From NCBI GenBank assembly GCA_019348475.1, contig JAHWJJ010000014.1:1-19751 (forward strand): 19,751 nt of DNA, given 5' to 3'. This DNA comes from Gemmatimonadota bacterium. GTDB lineage: Bacteria > Gemmatimonadota > Gemmatimonadetes > Longimicrobiales > Longimicrobiaceae. The position numbers and the translations under genes are program-made. This document shows, in pieces, positions 13,957 to 19,751 of the stretch. The notes beneath the pieces are model-generated. The model saw only the letters and a list, made by a program, of their open reading frames with translations, had not been told where the DNA came from and did no database searches. Each line of letters starts with the position of its first letter. The stretch's first letter is position 1.

Positions 13957-13985
13957 TTGCGTGAATCGTGGGGGTGTGGTATCTT
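13957..13985 (+). promoter_or_regulatory. Sigma70-like promoter of the truncated pspC-like unit
   Basis: TTGCGT (13957-13962) and TATCTT (13980-13985) are separated by 17 nt. Transcription would start near 13992, about 125 nt before the TTG start codon. The -35 has the same TTGCG form as the padR promoter. Confidence 0.55.
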
Positions 13986-14117
13986 GTTCGCCGAGCGCTG
14001 CTTAGGGGCAGCGCAGGGGTGGTGGCGACCGGAAAGGATGCCGCCGGACGGACGGGAGCCCGAGGGCTCTCGCGGTGTTCACGCCCTATGTTGAACCTGA
14101 ACGAAGGAGGTGATCTC

Positions 14118-14180
14118 TTGTCCATTACGACTCCTGCTCGCAACCTGACCCGGGCAAGCGATCGCCGCATCGGCGCCTGA
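14118..14180 (+). pseudogene. Probable 5' remnant of a PspC-domain gene (20 codons)
   Basis: The TTG at 14118 follows AAGGAGGTGATC (14104-14115), which is complementary to the 3' end of 16S rRNA over 12 nt, with 7 nt between GGAGG and the start. The peptide ends LTRASDRRIGA and then a TGA. PspC domains usually begin with a phrase such as LTRSxDRRIGGVCGG, so the reading frame appears to stop just where the conserved GVCxG core should start, and I do not see that core in any frame downstream. A longer read from the ATG at 14088 is possible (30 residues), but then the ribosome site would be internal. Alternatives are a genuine small peptide, or a leader ORF of a regulatory RNA. The PspC link rests on about ten residues. 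Confidence 0.5.
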
Positions 14181-14229
14181 GCCGATCGAAAGGCGAAATC
14201 TTCCGCGTCGGCGGGATGACCCTTGCGGC

Positions 14230-14290
14230 CATCGCGTCAGGAAGCGGCAGACCAAAAGCACCACCGGCCCTGTGCCGGTGGTGCTTTTTT
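14230..14290. terminator. Bidirectional intrinsic terminator module, copy 1
   Basis: AAAAGCACCACCGG (14254-14267) pairs perfectly with CCGGTGGTGCTTTT (14275-14288) around CCCTGTG, followed by a T-run. With A-tract and T-tract it works in both directions. It would end the protease transcript (minus) and the pspC-like unit (plus). The 24 nt on its left are also shared with copy 2 at 16203-16264. Confidence 0.9.
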
Positions 14291-14385
14291 CTATGCCCCA
14301 GAACGACGCGCCGCGAACTCCCCGGCCCGGCGGCTGCCGAACCGGGGACTTTTTACCTCTGCGAGCCGCGGAGCTCAGCACGACC

Positions 14386-15648
14386 TCAGAAGAAGGAGAG
14401 GTTCCCCAGCTCCCACTCGATGTTGCTGATGGCGCTGAACACGAAGGTGCTGCCGCTGCCGCCCCACAGGAGGCCCGCCGCCGTTACGGTGCTGCCGTGC
14501 CACACGAACACGGGCGAGCCGCTGTCGCCCTCGTCCACGGCCGCGTTCACGAAGTCCTGGCAGAGCTGCGTGATGTCCGAAAGGTACACGTTGGTGTGGA
14601 CGCAGGTGTACGTCACCTGGCCGTACGTCCAGCCCGTCGTCTTACCGATCTTGTCCAGCCACTGTCCCTGGGTGGGATACGCCTGCTCGCCCGTCACCTG
14701 CAGACGCGGGCTGTAGTCGTCGATGATGATCGATCCCGGCGAGGTGGTGCCCCAGTACGTGGTGCGCGCCACCCATCCCTGGTGCCACCAGGTGCCGGAG
14801 TCGTACGCGCCCAGCGAGCTGTCGCTGTACCGGCAGCGGCGGCCGGCCGGGCAGCTGCCGCCCGACCAGTAGTACGGGTCGGCGTACTCGTAGCCGATGT
14901 AGTAGGGGGCGGACGGCTGGTAGTGCGCCGTGTACTCCACGCCGCCCTGCGTGTCGGTGCAGTGCGAGTTGGTGAGGTAGCTTCCCCAGTTGACGCTGTA
15001 GCCCAGCGTGCACGTGCCGGCAGCCAAGGCGATCTGCAGCCCGCCTTCCACGGGGCGGTTGTAGTCCTGCAGCGTGTGGCCAACCCGCTTGATGGGCTCG
15101 GTGACGGTGACCTCCACAGCCTCGCCCGGCACGCCGGAGCGGGCCGCGTGGGCGCGCACCGCCCGTTCCAGCCCGGCGTTTTCCACGCCCACGCGCAGGA
15201 CGTTGCGAGACTCGTCAATGTCGGTGTACACCACGCCGGGGGTGCCCAGAACGCCGGTGAGCTGGTCGTGCCAGCGGGCCAGCTGCGAGAAGGGATAGCG
15301 GCCCTTCAACACCTTCACCTCGCCCGACCCGCTGGGCCCGCGTGCCTGGGCCGGCCGTTCGGCCAGCACCCTGGCGAGCGCCGTGCGCGCCTGCGGCGCG
15401 TGGCCCATGTCTACCAGGTACGCCGAGAGGTTTCCGCTCTGGTCGTAGAAGTACCCACCGAAGCCGGGCACCTGGCGCTCGATTTCGGCGAAGCGCGCCT
15501 CGATGCCCAGGCGCCGCGGCTGCGCCGGCTGGCCGCTTGCCGAGGGCTGGGCCGCGTCGGCGCCCAGGGGGGTGTCGTCGCGATCGCAGGCGGCAAGCAT
15601 CAGGGGCGCCGCCAGGCTGAAGAACAGGGTGAGGTTCCGATAGCGCAT
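14386..15648 (-). CDS. Secreted trypsin-like (S1 family) serine protease lipoprotein
   Basis: A 420-residue protein. A signal peptide ends in the lipobox LAAC (C21), so it should be lipid-anchored at the cell surface or periplasm. Residues about 45-185 resemble a pro-region. The chymotrypsin fold follows with H229 in TNSHC, D276 in RYSDSS as likely catalytic Asp, and S376 in GDSGSP. Cysteines at 213/230, 266/272 and 349/363 could form three disulfides. The pro-region and bacterial catalytic domain resemble streptogrisin/alpha-lytic protease types, whose pro-region acts as a folding aid. The ATG at 15648 has GGAGG 7 nt upstream and begins the signal peptide. The frame extends upstream through METNTREER to 15939 but without a second good ribosome site. 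The transcript ends at the terminator module 95 nt downstream. Confidence 0.9.
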   Translation of the reverse strand: MRYRNLTLFFSLAAPLMLAACDRDDTPLGADAAQPSASGQPAQPRRLGIEARFAEIERQVPGFGGYFYDQSGNLSAYLVDMGHAPQARTALARVLAERPAQARGPSGSGEVKVLKGRYPFSQLARWHDQLTGVLGTPGVVYTDIDESRNVLRVGVENAGLERAVRAHAARSGVPGEAVEVTVTEPIKRVGHTLQDYNRPVEGGLQIALAAGTCTLGYSVNWGSYLTNSHCTDTQGGVEYTAHYQPSAPYYIGYEYADPYYWSGGSCPAGRRCRYSDSSLGAYDSGTWWHQGWVARTTYWGTTSPGSIIIDDYSPRLQVTGEQAYPTQGQWLDKIGKTTGWTYGQVTYTCVHTNVYLSDITQLCQDFVNAAVDEGDSGSPVFVWHGSTVTAAGLLWGGSGSTFVFSAISNIEWELGNLSFF

Positions 15649-15904
15649 GGTGTACCTCCGTGGGTTTGCCACGATCAATCGTGCTCGTGGCTGTTTCCGA
15701 CAGCTTTCATCGGATGCCGGCCCGCGCTGGACGAAGCCGGTGCGGGTAGAAGGCGCGGAACCACGCTCCTTCTGCCCCCTGGTGCGCTCCTCCCGTGTAT
15801 TCGTTTCCATGCGCGCCCGTCCCGCGGAGCCAGCGCTCCGCGCCACGGAGAGGCGCCTGCCCGTGAGTTTGTAGGCGCGCGCCTTTAGTGACGTCCCAAT
15901 CGGT

Positions 15905-15939
15905 AGTATAGATTTAAAAGCGGTAAATGATCGTGTCAA
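15905..15939 (-). promoter_or_regulatory. Promoter of the protease gene
   Basis: On the minus strand a consensus TTGACA (15939-15934) precedes an AT-rich island. TTAAAT (15917-15912) lies 16 nt downstream and TATACT (15910-15905) 23 nt downstream; the first has the better spacing, the second the better sequence. The transcript would have a leader of about 250 nt. Confidence 0.55.
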
Positions 15940-16040
15940 GCCTCCGGTCGCGAATCGCGCGTCGGTCGCTCGGCAGCCGTGGGCGAGCGGGATTCACGTT
16001 CCGCAGCGGACGTTGGGCAAGGCGGGATTTCTTGGTACGC

Positions 16041-16056
16041 GGACGGAATTCCGTCC
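16041..16056. promoter_or_regulatory. Perfect 16-bp palindrome
   Basis: GGACGGAATTCCGTCC is a perfect inverted repeat with no spacer, about 100 bp upstream of the protease -35 box. It could be a dimeric repressor or activator site. No second copy was seen in the window. Confidence 0.35.
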
Positions 16057-16202
16057 AATGCGGCGGGCCTGGACCTCTCCGCAACCGGCGGCTGACCCGG
16101 TCGCGGGGTGGATGCGCACGTTTTCTGTGAAGCAGGTATGTTGCAGCCTCTGGGCTAAATAGCGTCCGAAAAGGTTTCCGATCACGCGCCGCTGGCGCGG
16201 GG

Positions 16203-16264
16203 CATCGCGTCAGGGAGCGGCAGACCAAAAGCACCACCGGCCCTGTACCGGTGGTGCTTTTTTT
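16203..16264. terminator. Bidirectional intrinsic terminator module, copy 2
   Basis: AAAAGCACCACCGG (16227-16240) pairs with CCGGTGGTGCTTTT (16248-16261) around CCCTGTA. It lies 37 nt past the stop of the CDGSH gene and should end that transcript. The whole module differs from copy 1 by two substitutions and one extra T. Confidence 0.9.
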
Positions 16265-16301
16265 CCTGTTCCCGCGGACCCGGGCGGCGTCCCTGGACGG
16301 T

Positions 16302-16838
16302 TCAGGAGTCCGCGGCCGGCGGGGCGGGGAACGCGCCGGGATCGCGGAAGCGCGTGGCACGGTGCGCGTTGTCGCAGAACGGCATGTGGGCGGACTTGCC
16401 GCAGCGGCACAGCGCCATGCGCGTGTCCTCGCGGATCAACCCGCCCGACGCGTCGCGCACCTCCGCCGGCCCGCGGACAAAGTCGGGGCCGTTGCGCACC
16501 GTCGTCACCGTGGTACCCTCGGGCACCGGCTCCCGGGGCCCGGTGGGGTGGGGGCCCAGCTGCAGGGCGCCCGTGGGGCAGGCGAGCACGGCCCGGGCGA
16601 TGGCATCCGCATCCGCCGCGTCCACGTCCACCCACGGCCGGCGCTCGGGATCGAACACCTGGGGAAGGAGGCGGATGCAGTCGGCCGCGTGAATGCAGCG
16701 CTCCGCGAACCACAGCACGCTCACGTGCCCCGAGCGGTACTCGCGGGTCAGCCCCGCCGGCGCGCGGTTCCGGTCCTGCGGCTCCGGCGGCGCCCCGCAC
16801 CCGCCGGCGCTCGCGTTCAGGCGATCGGTCTCGTCCAT
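16302..16838 (-). CDS. Iron-sulfur protein: Fer4_19 plus CDGSH domain
   Basis: A 178-residue protein with two iron-sulfur modules. Residues 34-95 match the divergent 4Fe-4S mono-cluster domain Fer4_19, with C48, C54 and the C87-P pair (ACPTGAL) as visible ligands. Residues 141-159 carry the CDGSH (zf-CDGSH) motif: C144-x-C146-x8-C155-D-x2-H159, the 3Cys-1His ligand set of a 2Fe-2S cluster. Proteins with this domain pair are soluble and are thought to act in electron transfer or cluster handling. There is no signal or membrane segment, so it is cytoplasmic. The ATG at 16838 is chosen because it starts a plausible short N-terminus; no clear ribosome site precedes it. It is divergent from the small lipoprotein gene, 197 nt away, and is followed by a strong terminator. 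Confidence 0.88.
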   Translation of the reverse strand: MDETDRLNASAGGCGAPPEPQDRNRAPAGLTREYRSGHVSVLWFAERCIHAADCIRLLPQVFDPERRPWVDVDAADADAIARAVLACPTGALQLGPHPTGPREPVPEGTTVTTVRNGPDFVRGPAEVRDASGGLIREDTRMALCRCGKSAHMPFCDNAHRATRFRDPGAFPAPPAADS

Positions 16839-17035
16839 GGCAGCGTGTGCATGGGTGTCGGACGTGGGTGCCGGTGCCGCCGCCGCACGATCCGAGCCCC
16901 GCGTCCCTCTCCCGGCTGCCGGAGCGGCGGAAGCCGGCACCCGCGGCGCCTCGTGCTGGTTCGTCCGCTCCTTGCAGAGGGGCGGCGGTCGCCCGCGTGG
17001 GCTGACGGCAAGACCTCGACGACAGGAGAACGACG

Positions 17036-17293
17036 ATGATCTGCAGCCGAAGGGTGGTCCCGGCCGCGGTGCTGGCGCTGGCGCTGGCGGCGTGCGGAGG
17101 GGACGACGATGCCGCCGCGGCCGCCGCGGCCGACACGCTGACCACCCCCGCCGACGCGCCGCCGGCGCCGGCGGGAACGGTGGACACGGCGGGGGTGAGC
17201 GCCAGCCCGCCCACCGCCGGAGGGCAGGTGGTCGACACCGCCGCCGTCCCCGGCCCCGTCGACACGGCCCAGGGCACGCCGACGGCGCCCTGA
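17036..17293 (+). CDS. Small Ala/Pro/Thr-rich lipoprotein
   Basis: An 85-residue protein. The first 20 residues are a signal peptide ending in the lipobox LAAC (C20), followed by GGDDD, which favours retention as an envelope lipoprotein. The remaining part is low-complexity Ala, Pro, Thr, Asp and Val with repeated VDTA phrases and no expected fold. It is likely an envelope-anchored unstructured tail; function is unknown. The ATG at 17036 has AGGAG about 8 nt upstream. A good terminator follows 23 nt after the stop, so it is a monocistronic unit. Confidence 0.75.
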   Translation: MICSRRVVPAAVLALALAACGGDDDAAAAAAADTLTTPADAPPAPAGTVDTAGVSASPPTAGGQVVDTAAVPGPVDTAQGTPTAP

Positions 17294-17853
17294 GCGCGCG
17301 GTCTGGAAGTGATCGAAGGGTGGTGGGCCGGCGGCGGCCCATCACCCTTTTGTGCATCGGGCCCTGCAGCCGCCGGGCCCGGATCGCTTGGGGGTGCGGC
17401 GGCACGAGAAAGGATCAATCCGTCCGGGAGGACGGCGGCGCTCCGCCCAGCGCGGCGGCGGCGCCGCGCACTCGGTTTCGCCGCCGCGGAGCGCGGCCGG
17501 GCCGCGTGAGCGCGCGCCCCTATTCCGGGGAGCGCCGGCCCGTCCTCGCCCAGCGCCGACAAGATGTCGGGCGCCATCCGCACCCCGGCCGGGGCCGGCG
17601 GCCGCGCTGGGGCTTCGGCACAGCGAAGGAGCGCTCTGCTCCGCGGACAAAAGGTGGCGGGCATTGCAACGCAGTCGCTGGCACGCGAGGTGAAGCAACG
17701 TATCTACGCACGTTGTAGCAGCCTGGACGACGTTGCAGCCGGGCTCATGCGCGTTTCTCGCGGACGGGCGGGAAAGAGCGCATCTCTTGCATCACGTCAG
17801 GGACGCTCCGGGCTCCCGTCCCATCCATCTTCCCTCTCCCCAAGGCGGTGCAC
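17294..17853. other. Intergenic region upstream of the SpoIID-domain gene
   Basis: About 560 nt. It contains the lipoprotein terminator, GC-rich palindromic sequence (for example CGGGCCC/GGGCCCG near 17358-17381), and a CAACGT-N8-ACGTTG inverted repeat near 17697-17716. Short open frames exist on both strands but lack ribosome sites and family features. I see no clear promoter for the SpoIID-domain gene. Confidence 0.5.
17316..17351 (+). terminator. Intrinsic terminator of the small lipoprotein gene
   Basis: AAGGGTGGTGGGCCG pairs with CGGCCCATCACCCTT around GCGG, with one G-T wobble, and is followed by TTTT. It begins 23 nt after the lipoprotein stop codon. Confidence 0.85.
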
Positions 17854-19524
17854 ATGCATCCATCACGCTCGCGCTTCGCGCTCCTCGCCCTCCTGGCCGC
17901 GGTGCTCGCCGGCTGCTCGGACCAGGGCCCCACGACCCCCTCCGCCGCCCCGCCGGGCGAGGCCGCGCACAACACGCTGGAGCCGTACGCAGGGCGCATC
18001 CGCATCGGCATCGTCCCCGCGGCCGCGTCGGTAAAGATCGGCGCGACGGTGGGGTACGACGTGCGCGAGAAGGGGTCGAACGCGTACCTGGTTTCCGGGC
18101 TGGCGGGCGAGCAGGTGACGGTGACCTGGGACGCGTCCGTCGCCGTGGCGACCAACAACCGCCGGCTGCAGGTGGTCTGCACCGGCACCACGGCGGACCG
18201 CGACCAGCGCGTGGCGGCGGGGACGGCGGCGGGCTTTCCGTCGGCGTGGGAATACGTGTCGGCGGCCAGCTGCTGGCGCGTGTACATCGGCGAGCGGCCG
18301 CTCCCCATCGACACCGCGGCGGAGCGCGTCTACAAGCAGAACGTGATCGACGCCGGCCTGGCGACCTCGTCCGCGTTCTGGAGGACGGTGGATGGGACGG
18401 TGTACGAGCCGCGCTACGTCACCACCAAGACGACGGGGACGGCCCGCAGCTCGCGCAATCCGCCGCGCATCACGGTGGCGTCCAGCGCGCGCGTGCTGAT
18501 CGGCGGCGCGCAGTACCGGGGGATCGCGGAGGTGATGCGCAACGCGGCGGGGACGCTGGCGGGGATCAACGACGTGCCGATGGAGGAGTACCTGTACGGC
18601 GTCGTCCCGCGCGAGCTGGGGCCGGTGCAGTACCCCGAGGCGGAGGCGCAGAAGGCGCAGGCGGTCGCCGCGCGCACGTACGCGCACGGCAACCTGGGCA
18701 AGCACTGGAACAACGGCTACGACCTGCTGGCGACCGTGCAGGACCAGGTGTACGGCGGCGCGGCGGCCGAGCACTCCGTCAGCACCGAGGCGGTGAACGC
18801 CACCGCGGGGATCGTGGCCACCTACAACGGCGCGCTGATCAACGCGCTCTTCTACGCCACCAGCGGCGGGCGCACCGCGCACAGTGAGGACGTGTTCAGC
18901 GTGGCGGAGCCGTACCTGCGCGGCGTGTGGGACGCGCCGCCGGGGCAGGAGCTGCCGTCCACCAGCGCGCTGCTGAACGACCTGCGCTATCCCGCGTGGA
19001 CGGGGGCGTACGCGTCGTGGCACGGCTACCACCGGTGGAACTACAGCTGGACGATGGCGCAGATGAGCTGCGTGATCGGCGACTTCGCCAACCAGCCGGT
19101 GGGCGACGTGACGGCCATCAACATCCTGTCGCGCTCCGCCACCGGCCGGGTGACGAAGGTCGAGTTCGTCACCGACGCCGGCACGTTCACCCAGACCGGC
19201 ACCGGAATTCGCTCGGCGATGCAGTACATCAACAGTTCCGGTGTGCCGACGATGCTCCCCAGCACCCTGTTCGTCATCGAGCGCGTAACCAACAGCGCCG
19301 GGCAGCTGACGGGGTACTCGGCGTACGGCGGCGGGAACGGTCACGGCGCCGGGATGGCGCAGACGGGCGCGGTGGGGATGGCGCGCGCCGGGCACACCTA
19401 TGCGCAGATCCTGCAGAAGTACTACACGGGGATCGCGCTGCAGGTAAAGAACGGCACGCGCCGCAACGGCACCTCGCCCGTCAGGACGACGACCACGGAC
19501 CCGTACGACTGCACCAGCGCGTGA
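17854..19524 (+). CDS. SpoIID/LytB-domain lipoprotein
   Basis: A 556-residue protein with a lipobox LAGC (C21) after a short hydrophobic signal, so probably lipid-anchored in the envelope. Residues 48-210 hold the N-terminal part. The SpoIID core follows: VPMEEYLYGVVPREL (241-255, with E254 at the catalytic-acid position), EAQKAQAVAARTYA (264-277), TVQDQVYGG (294-302), LINALFYATSGGRTAHSEDVF (328-348) and, near the C-terminus, a GHGAGMAQTGAVGMA segment. SpoIID of sporulating bacteria is a lytic transglycosylase acting on denuded glycan, and LytB-like proteins enhance amidases. There is no sign of sporulation here, so a cell-wall remodelling role is inferred. The ATG at 17854 has AAGG 8 nt upstream, favouring it over the GTG at 17848. 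Confidence 0.9.
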   Translation: MHPSRSRFALLALLAAVLAGCSDQGPTTPSAAPPGEAAHNTLEPYAGRIRIGIVPAAASVKIGATVGYDVREKGSNAYLVSGLAGEQVTVTWDASVAVATNNRRLQVVCTGTTADRDQRVAAGTAAGFPSAWEYVSAASCWRVYIGERPLPIDTAAERVYKQNVIDAGLATSSAFWRTVDGTVYEPRYVTTKTTGTARSSRNPPRITVASSARVLIGGAQYRGIAEVMRNAAGTLAGINDVPMEEYLYGVVPRELGPVQYPEAEAQKAQAVAARTYAHGNLGKHWNNGYDLLATVQDQVYGGAAAEHSVSTEAVNATAGIVATYNGALINALFYATSGGRTAHSEDVFSVAEPYLRGVWDAPPGQELPSTSALLNDLRYPAWTGAYASWHGYHRWNYSWTMAQMSCVIGDFANQPVGDVTAINILSRSATGRVTKVEFVTDAGTFTQTGTGIRSAMQYINSSGVPTMLPSTLFVIERVTNSAGQLTGYSAYGGGNGHGAGMAQTGAVGMARAGHTYAQILQKYYTGIALQVKNGTRRNGTSPVRTTTTDPYDCTSA

Positions 19525-19540
19525 TACCGGAACTTGTTCT

Positions 19541-19604
19541 CACACGGAGGGCGCGGAGGACACGGAGGATCAACTGCCTCCGTGCCCTCCGCGGCCTCGG
19601 TGTG
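19541..19604. repeat. GGAGG-rich palindromic repeat, copy 2
   Basis: Arms 19541-19568 and 19577-19604 (28 nt each) pair with few mismatches around an 8-nt loop. The hairpin begins 16 nt after the SpoIID-domain stop codon and may stabilise or end that transcript. It shares the GGAGG-GCGCGGAGG core with the copy at 6913-6983. Confidence 0.7.
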
Positions 19605-19680
19605 AGGCAAGCGATGTGTTTAGCCGGTTCGTGTGAAAGTGAACCTGCACCGTCCCGCACCCACGCGAGTGCTCAACCAA

Positions 19681-19708
19681 ACCCCTCCCCCGGGGGTGGG
19701 GGAGGGGT
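19681..19708. repeat. GC hairpin ACCCCTCCCCC/GGGGGAGGGGT
   Basis: Perfect 11-bp arms at 19681-19691 and 19698-19708 around a 6-nt loop. It directly precedes the partial dispersed repeat at 19709-19745. Confidence 0.55.
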
Positions 19709-19745
19709 CGACGGCCGTTGCGAGGAACGAGCAAAAGGCCCGTCG
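19709..19745 (+). repeat. Dispersed repeat, partial copy R4
   Basis: CGACGGCC (19709-19716) pairs with GGCCCGTCG (19737-19745) with one bulged C. The loop holds the GCGAGGAACGAGC core of R1 and R3. The stem sequence is wholly different from R1 to R3. The second hairpin, if present, is beyond the window. Confidence 0.5.
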
Positions 19746-19751
19746 GGGGAG

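Larger units (their letters stand above)
13777..14385. other. Intergenic region with promoter, truncated ORF and terminator
   Basis: About 610 nt. On the plus strand it holds a promoter (13957-13985), a leader of about 125 nt with two small hairpins (GCTGC/GCAGC at about 13993-14009 and GAGCCC/GGGCTC at about 14056-14070), a 12-nt Shine-Dalgarno, a 20-codon reading frame and an intrinsic terminator (14230-14290). This would be a complete transcription unit of about 300 nt. From 14291 to 14385 nothing is seen apart from the protease 3' UTR. Confidence 0.6.
15649..16301. other. Protease leader and upstream intergenic region
   Basis: About 650 nt. 15649-15900 is the long untranslated leader of the protease gene. 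15905-15939 is its promoter. 16041-16056 is a perfect 16-bp palindrome. A CGCGCC-GCT-GGCGCG hairpin lies near 16187-16201, and the second terminator module occupies 16203-16264. I find no gene on either strand. Confidence 0.55.

Noticed and set aside
13993..14103. Leader of the pspC-like unit as a known riboswitch
   Set aside because: It has two short hairpins, but I could not match any conserved riboswitch core.
11873..14170. 765-codon minus-strand frame
   Set aside because: It crosses the deacetylase and the 215-residue gene in other frames with low-complexity composition.
14291..16360. Similar peptides KSTTGTGPVVLLVCR in two frames at 14279-14240 and 16260-16212
   Set aside because: They are translations of the duplicated terminator module, not coding sequence.
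17352..17847. Short open frames such as 17564-18034 (+) and 17520-17711 (-)
   Set aside because: No ribosome site, no family feature, Arg/Pro-rich composition, and overlap with the real SpoIID-domain start.

Overview
This is GC-rich bacterial chromosome with no phage, plasmid, CRISPR, tRNA or rRNA signal. Several features fit the Gemmatimonadota, Longimicrobium-like group: very high GC, a PadR regulator paired with a 'permease prefix domain' membrane protein, many lipoproteins, and many dispersed palindromic and 8-nt repeats. This placement is inferred from recall of family and repeat style, not from a marker gene.

Layout. 1-3600 (minus strand): PadR regulator, 11-TM permease-prefix protein, small lipoprotein and a serine hydrolase cut by the window edge. 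3600-4150: repeat-filled gap. 4154-10534: four phospholipid-active proteins in a row, namely a cardiolipin synthase/PLD-type enzyme (-), an App1-type phosphatidate phosphatase (+), a PlsC acyltransferase with a C-terminal membrane domain (-), and a patatin phospholipase with an internal membrane hairpin (-). 10744-11418 (-): a small GNAT-like protein and a 94-residue hypothetical protein. 11954-13776: an exported polysaccharide deacetylase (+) and an unknown 215-residue protein (-), converging with overlapping stop codons. 13777-14385: a promoter, a near-perfect Shine-Dalgarno and a 20-codon reading frame that looks like the broken start of a PspC gene, then a terminator. 14386-15648 (-): secreted trypsin-like lipoprotein protease. 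16302-16838 (-): Fer4_19/CDGSH iron-sulfur protein. 17036-17293 (+): small lipoprotein. 17854-19524 (+): SpoIID/LytB-domain lipoprotein.

How the genes fit together. Most products act in or at the cell envelope. The central block could remodel membrane phospholipid (cardiolipin formation, phosphatidate dephosphorylation, lysophosphatidate acylation, acyl release), while the flanks hold cell-wall and surface-polymer enzymes. They are not one operon: strands alternate and the gaps are filled with repeats.

The most unusual content is non-coding. (1) 8-nt phased TCA arrays supply the stop codons of three minus-strand genes. (2) A dispersed two-hairpin repeat changes its stems in a compensatory way while the loop core is kept. 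(3) Two long nested inverted repeats belong to one family. (4) A nearly identical 61-62 nt module containing a bidirectional terminator lies on each side of the protease gene.
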